Shown here piece by piece: positions 51,543 to 64,000 of a stretch of DNA of 64,000 bases; position 1 is the stretch's first letter; each line of letters opens with the position of its first letter. The translations under genes were made by a program, and so were the position numbers. The notes beneath the pieces were generated by a model that saw only the letters and a program-made list of their open reading frames with translations, did no database searches and was not told where the DNA came from. The stretch is from Chionis minor (lineage: Eukaryota; Chordata; Aves; Charadriiformes; Chionididae), in NCBI GenBank assembly GCA_013398295.1, contig VZSF01007823.1, positions 1,209,092 through 1,273,091 on the forward strand, read 5' to 3'.

Positions 51543-51770
51543 ACTGGAGGGCTACCAAGATAGTCAGGGGCCCTAGAGCACACGTCCTCTGAAGAGACAC
51601 TGACAAGCTGGGCTTGTTTAGTCTGCTAAAAAGGAGGACCAGAGGCACACTCATACTGCTTACAAATGTTTGAAGGGCAAGCAAAGATGATAGAACAAAA
51701 CTCTTCTTGTTCATATCAGTTAATACAGCAAGGAACAATGGCCACAAATTGCAGCTTGGGACTCTCTCTC
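51543..51770 (+). mobile_element. old CR1 LINE fragment, sense
   Basis: Decayed CR1 ORF2 sequence. The stretch gagggctaccaagatagtca, followed by gagacactgacaagctgggc and ttgtttagtctgctaaaaag, matches the standard CR1 order (RRATKMI, then [13 protein letters not shown]). Further on, acaatggccacaaattgcag corresponds to the GNGxKL segment. There are many substitutions and small indels and neither end has recognisable termini, so this is an older insertion than the copies at 28426 and 33572. Confidence 0.75.
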
Positions 51771-52908
51771 CTTATACCCAAATTCTGTCTCTGGCTTGTC
51801 AACCTTGGTGAAAACAGGAGTTTACTCTTTCCATTTTCAGCTGTACTCTTCCTCCATACCATTCAAAAAAATGCTTTCAGAATACAAAAAATTGCTGCTG
51901 TTCAGTGTTTGCTAATAAAAATGAGAGCTTATGTAGATACTAATTTTATTTTTTTTTCTATGGAGAACATCCTTACATGATCATTAGTGTTCTCCACGAA
52001 CAGTCAGACCCCCGTGCAATTTGCATTTAAAAATGTATTGTGCATTAATTGCAGCACTCATCTTTGCTCAGGACCTGTCAAAGTGCTGCCAGATGTCAGG
52101 TGGCAATGCTTCTTTTCCTTGGTTTGATTTGTTAAATATCAAAATAAAATGTACAGGACAGGTAGGAAGCTTTCTTCAAATGAGAAGAAATCTTGGGTTC
52201 TCTAAAACAAAATCAAATTGGGCTCCTCCAACTCACAGGAACTATAAGCCAGCTCCCTGAAGATTATAATTTGGGCAGTTTGGCAGGGTAATGGGAAGAG
52301 AATGCAAAATTTCAGATCTGTGGACAAACAGAGAACTTCATTGTTTTGTACTGCTTTTTAACAACCTCTTTCCAAAGCACTTCATTCAGGGCAGGCAGTG
52401 CGGGGGGAATACCAAATCAGTGTAATTCTTATAAACTGTCAGGCGTGATTAAAGACAAGCCAAAGTAGTTTGATCTCTGGCTTTAAAGAAACTATTGTAG
52501 TTTTCTGTATCACATCTGCATAATTGATACCAGTAGTGCTAGCCCCTAGTCTCTTAAGTAGCACTTTTGTACTCATGCAAACCAGGTGTCTGTAAGAGTG
52601 AGTTTATTTTATAGATTTACATCTGCTTCAAAGATATAAAGGACTTTGTTGCTGCTCCTTTGGGTTTTCTTTGCAAACAGTTGCCCTAAAAGTAGCAGTG
52701 TTTTTTTTTGTCTATAGCTGGTTGAATCTCCTGCCGCCCTAAAAGCTTGTAGGTAGTTAAAACATTGTCACGTTAGTAATAAATTTAATAAAGTCCCCTC
52801 CCACCCTACTGCCTATAGAATTCAAACTTTTAATGCAAGTAAGTGTTAAAACACAAGAAAGAAAGTCTGTGAATCTTGAGCAATGTTCCAAGCACCCTAC
52901 TGTAAGAC

Positions 52909-53790
52909 AGAATCATAAAAAAAATTAGGTTGGAAGGGACTCTGGAATCAGCTGGTCCAACATCTGCTCAAAGCAGGGCTAGTTTCAAAGTTAGATCAGG
53001 TTGCTTAGGGCTACGTCTGGTTGAGTTTTCAAAATATCTTAGGAGGGTGGTTCCACTGCCTCTTTGTGCAGCCTGCTTCACAGCTTAACCTCCACTGTGA
53101 AGAATTTTTTTCTTGATAATCACTGTGAGGGAATTTTTCTTCCTATCCAGTCAGAATTCTCCTTGTTGCTATTTGTGACCATTGTCTTTCATCCTTTCAC
53201 TGTACACCTCCAAGAAGCATCTGCCTCCGCCTTTTCCATAACCCCCTTCTAGGTAGTGGAAGGCAGCAGTTAGGTTTCCCCCCAGACTTCAGACTAAACA
53301 GTCCCAGTTCATCAGCCTTTTCTCACTTTTATCATATGCTCCAGCCCCAACCATCTTAGCAGCCTTGCTCTAGGCTACCTCCAGTCTCTCTGGTACTGAG
53401 TACCCCAGAGGCAGCCTTGCAAGGGCTACATAGAAGGCATTTGCCACTTCCCATGACTTGCTGGCCACACTCTTGCTAATGCAGGCAAGGTGTGGTTGGC
53501 CTTCATTGCCACAGGCACACGCTGCTGCCTAGTGTTCAGTTTGTTGCCCACTGGGACCCTAAGCCTTTTGTTTGCAGAGTTGCTCCGTAACCAGTTGGCC
53601 CTGACATGGACTGCTGCAGCCTTATTGTGCCCCATATATGGGACCATATTTGTCTTTCCTAAACTTCCCAAACTTCCTGTTAAGCTGTTACCTCAGTTTG
53701 CTGAGGTCCCCCCGGGCAGCAGGCCAGCTCTCCTGTCTGTCACCGCATCCCCCAGCCTGGTGCCCCTCAGCAGGATGTTTCTCCCTCAGT
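52909..53790 (-). mobile_element. old CR1 LINE copy, antisense
   Basis: The left end reads agaatcataaaaaaaattaggttggaaggg, the complement of a CR1 3' tail with a decayed terminal octamer. The sequence continues through CR1 3' features, such as ccactgcctctttgtgcagcctg and tgaagaattttttt. The block around 53360-53480 corresponds to the CR1 ORF2 C-terminal third. Similarity fades near 53700-53800, where aacttcccaaacttcctgtt still resembles the complement of the conserved NLMKF segment. Numerous indels make all frames closed. It is older than the copies at 28426 and 33572. The right boundary is uncertain by about 50-100 bases. Confidence 0.85.
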
Positions 53791-56700
53791 GGGAAGCAGA
53801 GGAGAGCCGTGGAGAAGCGGTGCATTATCTATCAGAGGGTTACTTCTAAAAAGCACCTTTAATGTCAGATATCTACAAGATACCGTGTGGGGTACTGAGT
53901 GCTCTCACTCAGACTAGTACGATGATCAAAATACAGCTTCTAAGCATGTAAGTGCTAGGACTAGAGTCATTGGTTTTGAGGTTGCTACATGACCTCCTCA
54001 TCTGATGCATATGCGCACTAAAGCTTTGCCTTTCTACTGGTGCCCTTACACTGTTTCCTTCTTTAATGACCAGGACAGTGATGAACTTCTATTGCTAGTT
54101 TATGGTATTTTGAGAGCCGACTTCAAAAACAGAAGAGAAGTTTTAAGGTACATTAAAACCAAAAGTGATTGTGCTTTGAAATCCAGTGATGTTATGAACC
54201 AGACTGTTTAATTTTGTAATAATTTTGTACACTTAATAGATGAAATATCTGCATGTAAAGTTCAAGACAGATATTGGATTGGAACATAATGATCCATTCT
54301 GCATTAATCAAGAAGCAGTTGTATAAAGGGGTGCACATTCCTAATATTAATCAGAGCTGTATTCCATGCGCAAGGGACCATGTGGACTTCATTCATCTTC
54401 TGTACTAGCACTCAGAGGAATGTAGCAGTCATAGTAAACTTAACATTGTTTTGCTTCTTGTGGTTTTGAATGAGTCTTTAATCAGACCAAAATTGATGTG
54501 GCTTTATGAATCCAGTTGGGGAAACCATCCTTGGCTTTGTGCAAATTCACGAAACTATCATAGTATTAAGCGATGTCTGAGATGGTTGCTTCTGCTCTGT
54601 TTGTGGACAACAGTATTTCCTGTCATATGTACCATACGGTTTCAGTTTTCCAGTCTGTTCCCTAAATGCATTTGAGATATTTGAATATTGTTATTTAACC
54701 TCTGGTGTCTCTGAGGCATTTTTCACCTGACATCTAGAAGAAAGCACTTGTTATCACAAAAAAACGTGAATGAGTAAAGTGAAGGCAAAGTTAGGTGCAC
54801 AATATTAAGTTTAATTCGAGAAAAACTAATAAACCTATGTAAATTATAGTTTGTGTTTGTAAGAGAAATTGCACTCACAATTCAGAAATTAAATATAGTG
54901 GAAGAAATCTTTGACAAGGCAAGCCTTCTTATTCTGTCTGTAACTCCTCAGAGTGCTGTGCACAGTAGAACCAGTGGAGATTTGCTCTTAAGAGGACACT
55001 ACATAGATGTGTAGGAGACCCATTGCTCTTGTTGCCCTGTAGATTGATAACATTTAATTTGATGTCGCACAACTCCGTCTGCCCTGTCCAAGCAAGAGCC
55101 ATTTGCTTTTGTAACTTTCTGGCCCGCATTTAAAACATTTTTTTTTTCCCCAAGAAGAATGAAAGTGATTAAAATGCTTTTACTCCCTGAAGATCTGACT
55201 AACAGGGTTTCTTGCTTCTCTGCTGTTTTTGAAGTCATAGGTAGACTATTCAGCACATAGCACAGGTGTATGAGTACCAGGTTATTCGTCTTTTGACAGG
55301 TTTAGTCTCTTACTTGTGCAATAAGAAGAGCAGTTTGTATAAAAATGGCTTTATTTCAGCCATGTGTATTAGTGTAGAGAGCCCCAGTGAGGTTCCCATT
55401 CTGTCTGACTGGCCCGTGTGCAAGACTGATGACTGTTCACTCAATTGCAGTGGTCCACTCTTAGAACTCTGCTAACTAACATGAAAGATAATTCTAATGA
55501 ATAAATTTCTTTCAGAGTCCCCAGCTGGAATTAGGCTGTACTTTCATTCGGACAAGACTGACTTGACTCTGTGGCCAGAGCTCTTTTGAGTGCTTACCAT
55601 GCTGGGTCGCAGTGGACAAACCCATGCTCTGTCTGGTTCGGCCACGTACATTGGTGTCTGGGGTGACAGTAGCCTTTCCTCTGTTGTTGGTTGGCATGCT
55701 TCCTGCTAGGCTTTTTCCCAGTGCATAGATCTACTGGGATCACTTCAGGGCTGAAACAGATCTTTTAGTTTATTCCTCTCCATCAAACTCCTGTGAGGAG
55801 GAACGTAAGGGTCTGCTACTGCCCTGAAGTTTTGGTGTTTCATTGGCAGCAGAGTACCTAGGAACACAAAGTCTGGGGACACCAGCATATACATACCAGT
55901 TATGCATAGCCAGGCCTGGTCTATGCCAGCAGTTAGGTGGCGTGCCAAATGCGTGATAGGCATCAGTGCCAAAACTTGTTAGAGCTGCTTGGTGACAGGT
56001 CCCAGGGCTGTGTAGATCACTAGGCCATACGTTTCTCCTTTAACCTCGCAGTCGATATAGTCAGCAGCATGGGGCTCCTTTGTTCTTTAAATTCAGGTAC
56101 TGTTCCAACTGACATTTTAGGATATGCTGTGGAAGATGGAGTCCATCAAATACTCACTGTCTGAGTGAATGCTCTTCTCAAGGAGACTCCAGCAGCTGGA
56201 ATGTGAACCTGGGCAGTTGGATTAGCTATTAAAGAGGGACAGATAACCTGAGCAAGAGAAGGATAGTCAAAAGTTCAGGCAACTGGCACAAATTCCCAAG
56301 AAAAAACCTTTCCTCCAGGCAATACCACAGTTATTATGCAAAGTTAAAAGTTGAAATGTTTTTATTTTAAAGCTGAGATTCAGCACTTGAGTTCTGGTTC
56401 TAAAAGAGCCCAGGCCTTTGGATCTGGGGTTTTGATACTGTCTGTGATGGCAGAGGCCAGCTTGGAAAGCTTGCCGTGGAACTCAGTTCTGTCTTCTCCT
56501 CATTTCTCCCTATCTCCCCATCACAGTTTCTCTGTGGTCTATTGGGCGACTGGAGTCAGTCGTGAATTCTTGATGGGGATACAGACTTCTTCCCAGCTCA
56601 GAAATAGATGTTCAGAGGCAGAGCTTGGGTTCAGGCCCATCTCTGGTTGTATTTATGTTTGTTGAGAAGTAATTGATGAAGCCAGTCAGAATGCTTTTCT

Positions 56701-57295
56701 GGAGTCTGTGAAGCTCTCTGTCACCAGAGTCAGATCATTTCAGATTGGCTTTAAATAAAAGGTGATAGTTAAATTGTGTGGGAAATCTGTCTAGAGGGGG
56801 AAAAGTGAGAAAAGGAGGCAAACAGCAGAACTGAGACAGTTAAGGAGAAGCAGCTGCTGACAGCTACTGTGACTGCTTTGACAGCTAGAGCTGAAGCTGT
56901 CTAGAAAGTAAACCAATACCCCAGAAACATTGCTGTGGGGTCTCTAAATCCAGGATGAATTTCTGAATAGGATCTTGCTGATGGGCTCCTGTTGGGACCA
57001 TCCTGCAATCCATGGTTCCAGTGGCAGCTGACCCTCCTGGATGGGGTTTGTTATGCACCCTTCTGCTCTTTGGACCTGTTCAGTGTCATGTTTAAGAGAT
57101 TTTGAGCCCTTTCAATAGCTGGATAGTTTGCTTGCACCTTAAGAGGAGTTAGATTGATGATAGCAACGTAATAACAGGACAACTAGCTGTGGGTTTGCAT
57201 GGCCCTTCTTCACAGTCAGAGAGGTGAGTGAAAAAGAAATCATTATAAAACCCCAAACCAGCCAGATTGCTACCAGCCCTAGAAAAGTCCAGTTC

Positions 57296-57327
57296 TTTTT
57301 TTTTTTTTGTTTGTTTGGTTGGTTTTG
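57296..57327. repeat. poly-T and TTTG/GGTT low-complexity tract
   Basis: Thirteen T residues followed by gtttgtttggttggtttt, within intron 3. Simple sequence only. Confidence 0.75.
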
Positions 57328-60300
57328 ACTAAAGCCACATCCACATAAGGCTTGTATATAGGTTTCAGGTAATCACTTAGGGAGCAAAATGTCCTTCTTT
57401 TGGTGTAGCCATCTCTTCTTGAAGTTAGTGAGGACGAGGTGGTTGTTGTACTTGGGTAAGTACAGTCTTTTCCAGAGAGATGAGAATGGATGAATCCAGG
57501 TCTTTCAGCTATTTCCCAATACATCAGAACTCTTAAGAAAGGAGATGGAGCAATATGTCTCAAATCAGCATTACTAAGTGGAGTGTCAGGGCAGCCTAAC
57601 CCATGTGGGTTCCTGAGCAGTTAAAATAGGCAGGTGTGGACCTACAATCAAGATCCTGAGCATGGAGAGAATGTTAGTGGCTTAACCTTCCCTGTGGAGT
57701 CCAAAACAGCATGTCACTCCCTTTATCCCTCCTGGTAAGGCACCTTGTCTCTCCTAAACTGACTAGTTGTTTTGAATTCTGATTTAAATTGAACATAGTG
57801 CACGTCATGTAACAAATGGGATGATTTAGCTGTTTTACTGAATACTCCATTGTGTGTGCCAAGAGCTGCAGAAATGATGACTGAAGTCCAGTTGGAAGAT
57901 GTTCCAGCTTGACATTGCTTTCAAATTAGAACATTTGCAAAGTTCTTCCAGTAAATGTGGAGAAAGGTTAGAAAGACAGCAGGCTGATCCTTCCAGTAAA
58001 ATCCCATCATCACGTGCCACATTATTGCCTGTCACGCTTTCGTATTGCGTTATTGTCTTGTCATATTATCATCTCATATCAAAAGGGTTGTAGTGGGAGA
58101 AACTGGAATTGCTGGGTTGTGAAGCTGAAGCAAACTTGGAGAGATTGCACCTCTGTCAGCAGTGCTCTGTGCTAGCTGCCTCCCTGAAAACATTTGGCAT
58201 ATTTAGTCAGACTCTTACCAGGTCTCTGGATAGCTGTTAGTCAAAGACAGAGCTAGGATTGATATGAAATGATGGTGCAGGCAGGGATTGGGGAAATGTA
58301 TGTTCCTGTCTTCTTCCATGTCCCTACTCTGCCTCTCACAGTCTAAAAAGCATGTGAGTTTTTGGAAAGTGTAATTGTGGCAATTTTAATAACAGACAGT
58401 GTAGGGTAATGGCAGCCAGAGCACATTAAATCAAACAGTATCCATGTGGGTCTGTCAAAGAAAGGCCAAATACTCCAGCTGTCTGATCCTATGATGATCA
58501 GGTTGCTGCTTTGTCGCTATATTGGGATACATGGATTTCAATTATTTTTAATAATCATCTCATGCCTTATTTAGATGCCCATTTTTCTCTGTGGAGTCTG
58601 TCTCACAGCTATACCATCCATTACAGCTTCTTTTGAAAGTTGTCAGCTTTATCGCCTGGTTTTCTTGTCAATACTGCAAGTTACTAAAACAGAGAGTAAA
58701 GTGACCATGAGGCTGTTCTCCCAAATTGCAGTTCAAATTCACAGAGACTGTGTTGAAGTCAGCAGGGTTAAACCTCTGTGAAGCGCAAACAGTTCAGGCA
58801 TGCTGATGCTGTATTGTGCTAACTGTTGCTCGTCAGATGCTTTCATGCATGTGATTTTCGACTGAGTGTTAAATGGATGATTTTTGGGGGTGAAATGTCT
58901 TATTCGTTTGTCAGCCATACTTGTTCTTCTCCACCTAATGCTTCATTATGATTACAACTCTAAGCTCTTGCAGTCCCTGCAGAGACAGCCGGGAGCTGAA
59001 AGTATCTGCAGTATCTTCTCCTTATTGCAAGGCAAAGCATAACTGGAAAGTTCAGGAAGCACAGGCTCTTGCCTGCAAAATCCATGGAGCTCAAAATGCT
59101 GGTAGCGTTTTAGACTTGTCACTCTGCATGTTGCACATGCTCTGCTGCTTTTCCGAGAACACGGTACTGAGCTGATACTGGGTGGTAGGATTAGAAGCAA
59201 GTAATAGTCTGTAACTTAGTACTGTTCAGCAATAGTTTTTCAAAACAGCTATAATGTCTTAGCTGTAATTTGATACTGAAATAGTTCCTCTTTCTACAGA
59301 TTCCTGGGGTAAATTCCTCAGCTGAGATGCACAGTGGCAGCTTCTCTGATGTTGAAAGAGCTCATCTATGCGCTAAAGATCTAAGCTCAGATACTTTATG
59401 AGAGCATGGAGATTTTGTGGTTTTCATCCATTTGATCTGAACATGCTCGTAAACATCCCAGTGGCTGAGTTTTCCTCCAGCACTGGTGTTATGAATCTGT
59501 GTGTGTGTAATATTATGAATAGAATGAGCAATGCATATGCAGAACACACCTGGATTCTCACCATTGAGCAGTTCTTTGGACTTAAGTGACCATGGATGCT
59601 AGGGAGCTGTCAGTCTGCACATCACATGAATCCCATGCTGTTCCCTTATGCAGTGCTTGCACTGAGAGCTTCATTCCTGTTGCTTCCTCTTCAATGGCAG
59701 CAAAAGGAGAATTCCCCAACCACCCTTCTCTGATTGCTTCTTCCTTGCCCAGGTGTATTTTATCTTAATCTTCTGCAAGGGCTTTTGTGCACCAAATGTG
59801 CTTGAGCTGGATGAATTGGGCTGTATCTACAGCTGAACAGAGGTCATGGGCAGAGGGCAAAAAAGGTAGCTCAAGAATTTGTAGGTGCTATCAGATGGAT
59901 TATGTGTAGAAAGGAGTTGATATTGTGCCTTGTGTCTGTTATTACAGAAGCACTGCAAAATGTTTGGGAGATAGGTGCCACAGCATCAGAGGTTCTTACA
60001 GGCTGCTTACTTGGGTGCTTCCACTCGTCTGTTATTCAGTTCTTATTCTGCCTACCCAGGCCTCTTTTTCTGCCCATTTATTGCCACTATTTCCAATTTC
60101 TTGCCTCTGGAGATACATGCTGCTTTTCCCCAGATCTCTCCTGGGATGGCAGCTGAAGCTTTCATCTTGGTTCATTGTAACGTAAAATACATTAATTGCC
60201 CTATATTTTGTGCACATGCTGTATTATGCAGGAAATACAAACTTAGTCATATGTAGGGTGCTAACTCAGCTGTACAGCTTGGGGGCCCGGGCTTTCTATG

Positions 60301-60600
60301 TAGCCGGCAAGGAAGGCAGAAGGCTCTTAACTTGGGCATCCGGCATCACCCTCTGGAGACTGTATCTCTTCTGTGAGCACCGGTTCCTAATTTAGGCACC
60401 CACATTAATATGAGTTGATGAGCCTTTTCCCTTACTGTATACCTGCTGTTCGATTCTTCTTGCTTCCTGGGGGCGCAAAAGGTAGGAGTTACAGTCCGCA
60501 CTGAGTGAATCACTTAATTCCTCTGATAATTATTTCTCCCATCTAGAAAGAAACGATGCATTTCCCCGCTTTCTGCCATTTATAGAGAAGTGTCTGCCTG

Positions 60601-60619
60601 CTTTTTTTTTTTTTCCCCT
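60601..60619. repeat. T/C homopolymer tract
   Basis: A run of T followed by CCCC in intron 3. It is pyrimidine-rich and is followed by cctcag, but no DENND2B-like coding sequence follows, so I do not read it as a splice acceptor in use. Confidence 0.6.
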
Positions 60620-63600
60620 CAGCCTTACTTTTCACTCCTTTCTTAGCACGAGACAGGCTTGCTGGGTCTGCCTCTGCTTCCCATTTGCCACGTGTGAGAG
60701 GCTGAGCAGAGGAACATTGTGTGCTGCCTCAGGACTCGGTGGGGCTGACTCGCAGAGCATCACGGAGTGAGGAATTGCAACTGCTGGAGGAAACTCATCG
60801 ATACTTAAGCTCAAGCCACTGCATTCCTCAGGACTTTTCTAAAGATCACTGGCTATTTTATCTTTTTTTTTTTCTTTTTCTTCCCCCTATGGACCAATTA
60901 TTAAATTGCCTGTGAGGTCTTCTGAAGATAAATGTCGTGTAGATAAATGTCCCGTGTTAACTCAGCAGTTCGGTATGTAGAATTCAAGAGAATGGGAAAC
61001 TTGAAAAAAATGCTTATAAATGGAACTGATCTGGAAGCAGGGATGGTGATTAGAGACAGTATTTGCCAAAAGCTTGCTATTTTGTGTGACCATATGCATT
61101 CTGGGGGTCTGATTCAGCTTCCTTTGAAGTCAGTGATAGTCTGCTGGTGTCTTGTGTGGCAGTTGGATCAGCCTCATTAAGACAAGCCTGTTCTCTATAC
61201 TGCATAATGTTTATCCTTTTGGCTTCCACTAGAGACATCCATATGGAAGGAACAAGGATGTTTCCCTGCTCTTTCATTGAAATGTGTTTTCCTTTTGCAG
61301 CAAATCCAAATGGATGCAAAAGCACTGCAGCTTGCAGATTGTGAACATTCCTTGCCTGGGTCTTGGGACTAGAGAAGTCATGGTGTTGAGGAGAAATGCA
61401 GAGATCAAAGCTGCAAAACTCCAAGGCAGCTCAGCTATATGGAAGCTTTCCTCATTTTTGTGCTGCAGCAGAAGTAGCTTCCCTCAGGTGTGGGACCTGT
61501 ATCTGTTGGTGGCCGTCAGTTCCCAGGTTTTTATCCCATGGGAGGGGAGTCACGGTGCAGTGACAGGGTTAAATGCTGCTCTAAGGCAGTTCAGGGTACC
61601 CTCACACATCTTTTTAGCTTGCTTGCCATCTTGGGTTTCTTGTCTGTTGTCCTTCCTACTCTTGGCACCCAGAAACTGGTCTGTGTGGACTGTCTAATGC
61701 TCTTTTTGCATATCTGGTCTTTGGTCTCACCCACCAGGGAGAGCATTTATACTAAAAAATGGTGTTTGTCTAAGGTTTGAAAACTACTGAAGACGTAGAC
61801 AAATACATTTTCTCTTTTGGTTCACTGGATGAACCAAATACTGTGTTTAAATGTGATATCACCAAAACCAGGTTGTTTCAGATTGCTCACACTATTTCAT
61901 TATCAGAGATTTGGTGGGGAAGTTTATTCTTTTAAAAAAAAAGAAAAAAAGAATAAAAGAATACTTGAGGCATATTTGTTCTCAAGGCATAATTTCAAAA
62001 TGAAAAAAAACCCCACCCTGAGATAATTTGATTTTTAAGCAAATGGGAAAAATAAAATAAACGAGTGCTATTGAACAGCAAGCCAGTCATCTGAAGAAAC
62101 TCTTGCAGCTCTAGAGAAAGAGTTAAAATCCTTGTGGTGTCTCCACTGACCTCCACATTACACTGAAGAGGAATTTGGCCCGAGCTCTCTTTTGGTAGAG
62201 AATCTGAGTCAGAAAAGCAGCCTCTGCTCATGGTTCCTTGCTCCTCCCTCTCCTCTCATCCAAGATTTCTCTGGGCCTGTTTCTATACTTAATATTTTAG
62301 GTCAACATTAGTAATGTTGAGTTTAACTGGGTTCAAGCAATTCTGTTTTACATTGTGTCTTGGGAACAGAATCGCCCTAAAACTTCTAAATGCTTCACAT
62401 TTTAAAAAAGGTTGCTTTTCAACTGTTGGGGTAATTTCTTCTCAGGAGTTTGGATACTATGCAGACTAATGTAATAACATTTGTTTTCACAAGGAAGCGT
62501 GTGTTTAAGCACTGTCTAATGTATCCGGGTATTTTGAAATCTGTTAATCCATTCTAAAATGCTTGCTTGACCTATACTTGACTTGGGCTTACAAGAAATT
62601 TTATTATGCTAGTACAGTCCAATTAGCTGTGAGTAAGCAACAGCATTTTGCAAAGTTCATCATTTATTGTTGTTATGATTATCATATCTAGAGCTCTAGA
62701 GTTTACAAGTAACAGAATTAGTGTGCAATATCTATTTATTTTTCTTCCTACAGAAGGAATCAATCAATTCCGTAGTCCTTCCAGAACATTTGTTGTTTTG
62801 AATTTTTGTAGGAATATTTGTTGCTTAAGATTTATCCTGTTCATTGCATTAATCAAAAGGTCTTTCTTCTAAGTATCCCATGCACCTGAAGGTGTTCTTT
62901 CCATGCGGTGTGCAGATTGACTATGACGATAGTGCAGCCTTTAGAATCAGATTCCCTCTGCATGAAATAATAAGCTACGATTGCCAATTCAAACATTCTT
63001 CAAGAGCAGCAGTTACTCAGGCTTCTAATTAAAACAAAGCTAAAACATTCACTCTTGTGCTTATATTTGACTAGAAATCACTGCACTACCATGATGCACT
63101 ACCAAAGCAAAACTGTATTTTTACTTGTATTCTGGATATGTGAATTTGCTAAGCAAAAGGTCTTATTGCTATAATTGATGAATCAAGCAGTCTCATGCTT
63201 CCAGGCTTAACAATCAAGTAGCAAGTACAAACTACTGTTGTTTTCTTTTGTACGATGAGGGAATGTAATATTCTGTCTAGAACAAAAAACTGTTAGTCAA
63301 ATGCTCTGGGTATTAATCTAGTCCTTGCTCTCACTGAAAAGATCTATGCCTCAACTGTCATCTCTGTAAAAGCGGCGACTATTTTCTGTAACAGTATGAT
63401 TAATAAACCGTGCTAGAGCTTTGTTTTCAATTCATAATTGATCAAGTATGTAGTACAATCTGATTTTCTTATATTTAATAGCTTGTATTGCAATATATAT
63501 TGTACTAAACGCATGAGTTTTAGGGTCATCTTTAGATATAAAACCAAAAGCAGGTTGGTTCAAAAGCTTTGAATTTCCCGTGTCTTTCAAGTTTCTGCAA

Positions 63601-64000
63601 ATTCAAGTCTTGAATTTGAGTAGATCATTTTGGGGGTGATTTTCTGTGTAAGATGCTTGGAAAACTGGGAGGACCCCGTGTTCAAAAAAACTGAAGTTCT
63701 AAACTAGTTGCTGATGATGAACTGTTTGAACAAATTGATACAGAATGTTCATTTTGCTGATGGCACTCATTCATCTTCATGCTTCTTAGTTCAGTGAGAG
63801 GTTTAGTGAGTTCAGAAAAATTGAGAAGATGATGGGTTATTCCACTGGCTGTGGAGCAGTATTGGATCTCACTTAAATCTGAACTTTGGTTCTGTTGTTC
63901 AAATGCTAAAAATTCAAAGAGTGCACTTTGCTTTTTAATGTATTTTTCATTTATGCCATATTTAGCTGCTTAATTAGAGGGACTATGTGTTTTAAAGAAC

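Larger units (their letters stand above)
50750..64000 (+). other. DENND2B: DENND2B intron 3, incomplete (more than 13.2 kb)
   Basis: The intron begins at donor GTAAGA and continues past the window edge. I searched for the next expected coding segment (ENPYEDV-like) and for the DENN-domain motifs and found none. Contents are two old CR1 pieces (51543-51770 and 52909-53790) and T-rich tracts near 57296 and 60601. From 53800 to 64000 I see only unique AT-rich sequence with short chance open frames and no recognisable gene, RNA or repeat. Shorter ST5 isoforms from internal starts are known in mammals. An alternative first exon could lie in this region, but I cannot identify one. Confidence 0.8.

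Noticed and set aside
53426..53849. Open frames of 81 (minus) and 119 (plus) codons
   Set aside because: They overlap the decayed antisense CR1 copy and show no host domain.
61284..61697. 137-codon open frame in intron 3
   Set aside because: No family resemblance, no conserved splice frame, and not the expected next DENND2B segment. It is compatible with chance.

Overview
The window is nuclear vertebrate DNA from a bird. It is AT-rich and gene-poor, has canonical GT-AG splice sites, and carries several CR1 LINE copies of the avian type. One copy is a CR1 with its reverse-transcriptase remnant at 28426-29736. A few older, badly decayed LINE pieces are also present. The exact species cannot be read from the sequence.

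One protein-coding gene is supported: DENND2B (also called ST5, suppressor of tumorigenicity 5), on the + strand. Three of its coding exons lie here: 18130-18209 (start codon, residues 1-27), 45466-46683 (one 1.2-kb exon, residues 27-433) and 50613-50749 (residues 433-479). The splice phases fit at every junction. Together they encode roughly the first 479 residues, the long disordered regulatory N-terminal part. The uDENN-cDENN-dDENN catalytic module, which activates Rab GTPases, must lie beyond position 64000.

Layout: 1-18104 is non-coding and probably an intron following an untranslated 5' exon outside the window, because a splice acceptor sits just before the start codon. 18210-45465 is a 27-kb first coding intron. 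46684-50612 is a 3.9-kb intron. 50750-64000 is the start of an intron at least 13 kb long. Recognisable repeats are CR1 copies at 13583-14312 (+), 28426-29736 (-), 33572-33904 (-), 51543-51770 (+) and 52909-53790 (-), an ancient LINE piece at 20262-20610 (+), and simple-sequence tracts.

Nearly all the short open frames elsewhere are chance ORFs in intron sequence or decayed CR1 coding sequence. I found no tRNA, rRNA, CRISPR array or second gene, and nothing that looks like an undescribed system. The items most worth a second look are the array of conserved short motifs in the DENND2B N-terminus, including a YEDI motif close to proline-rich segments, two CTCF-like sites in the same orientation, and two small CpG-dense patches inside intron 1.
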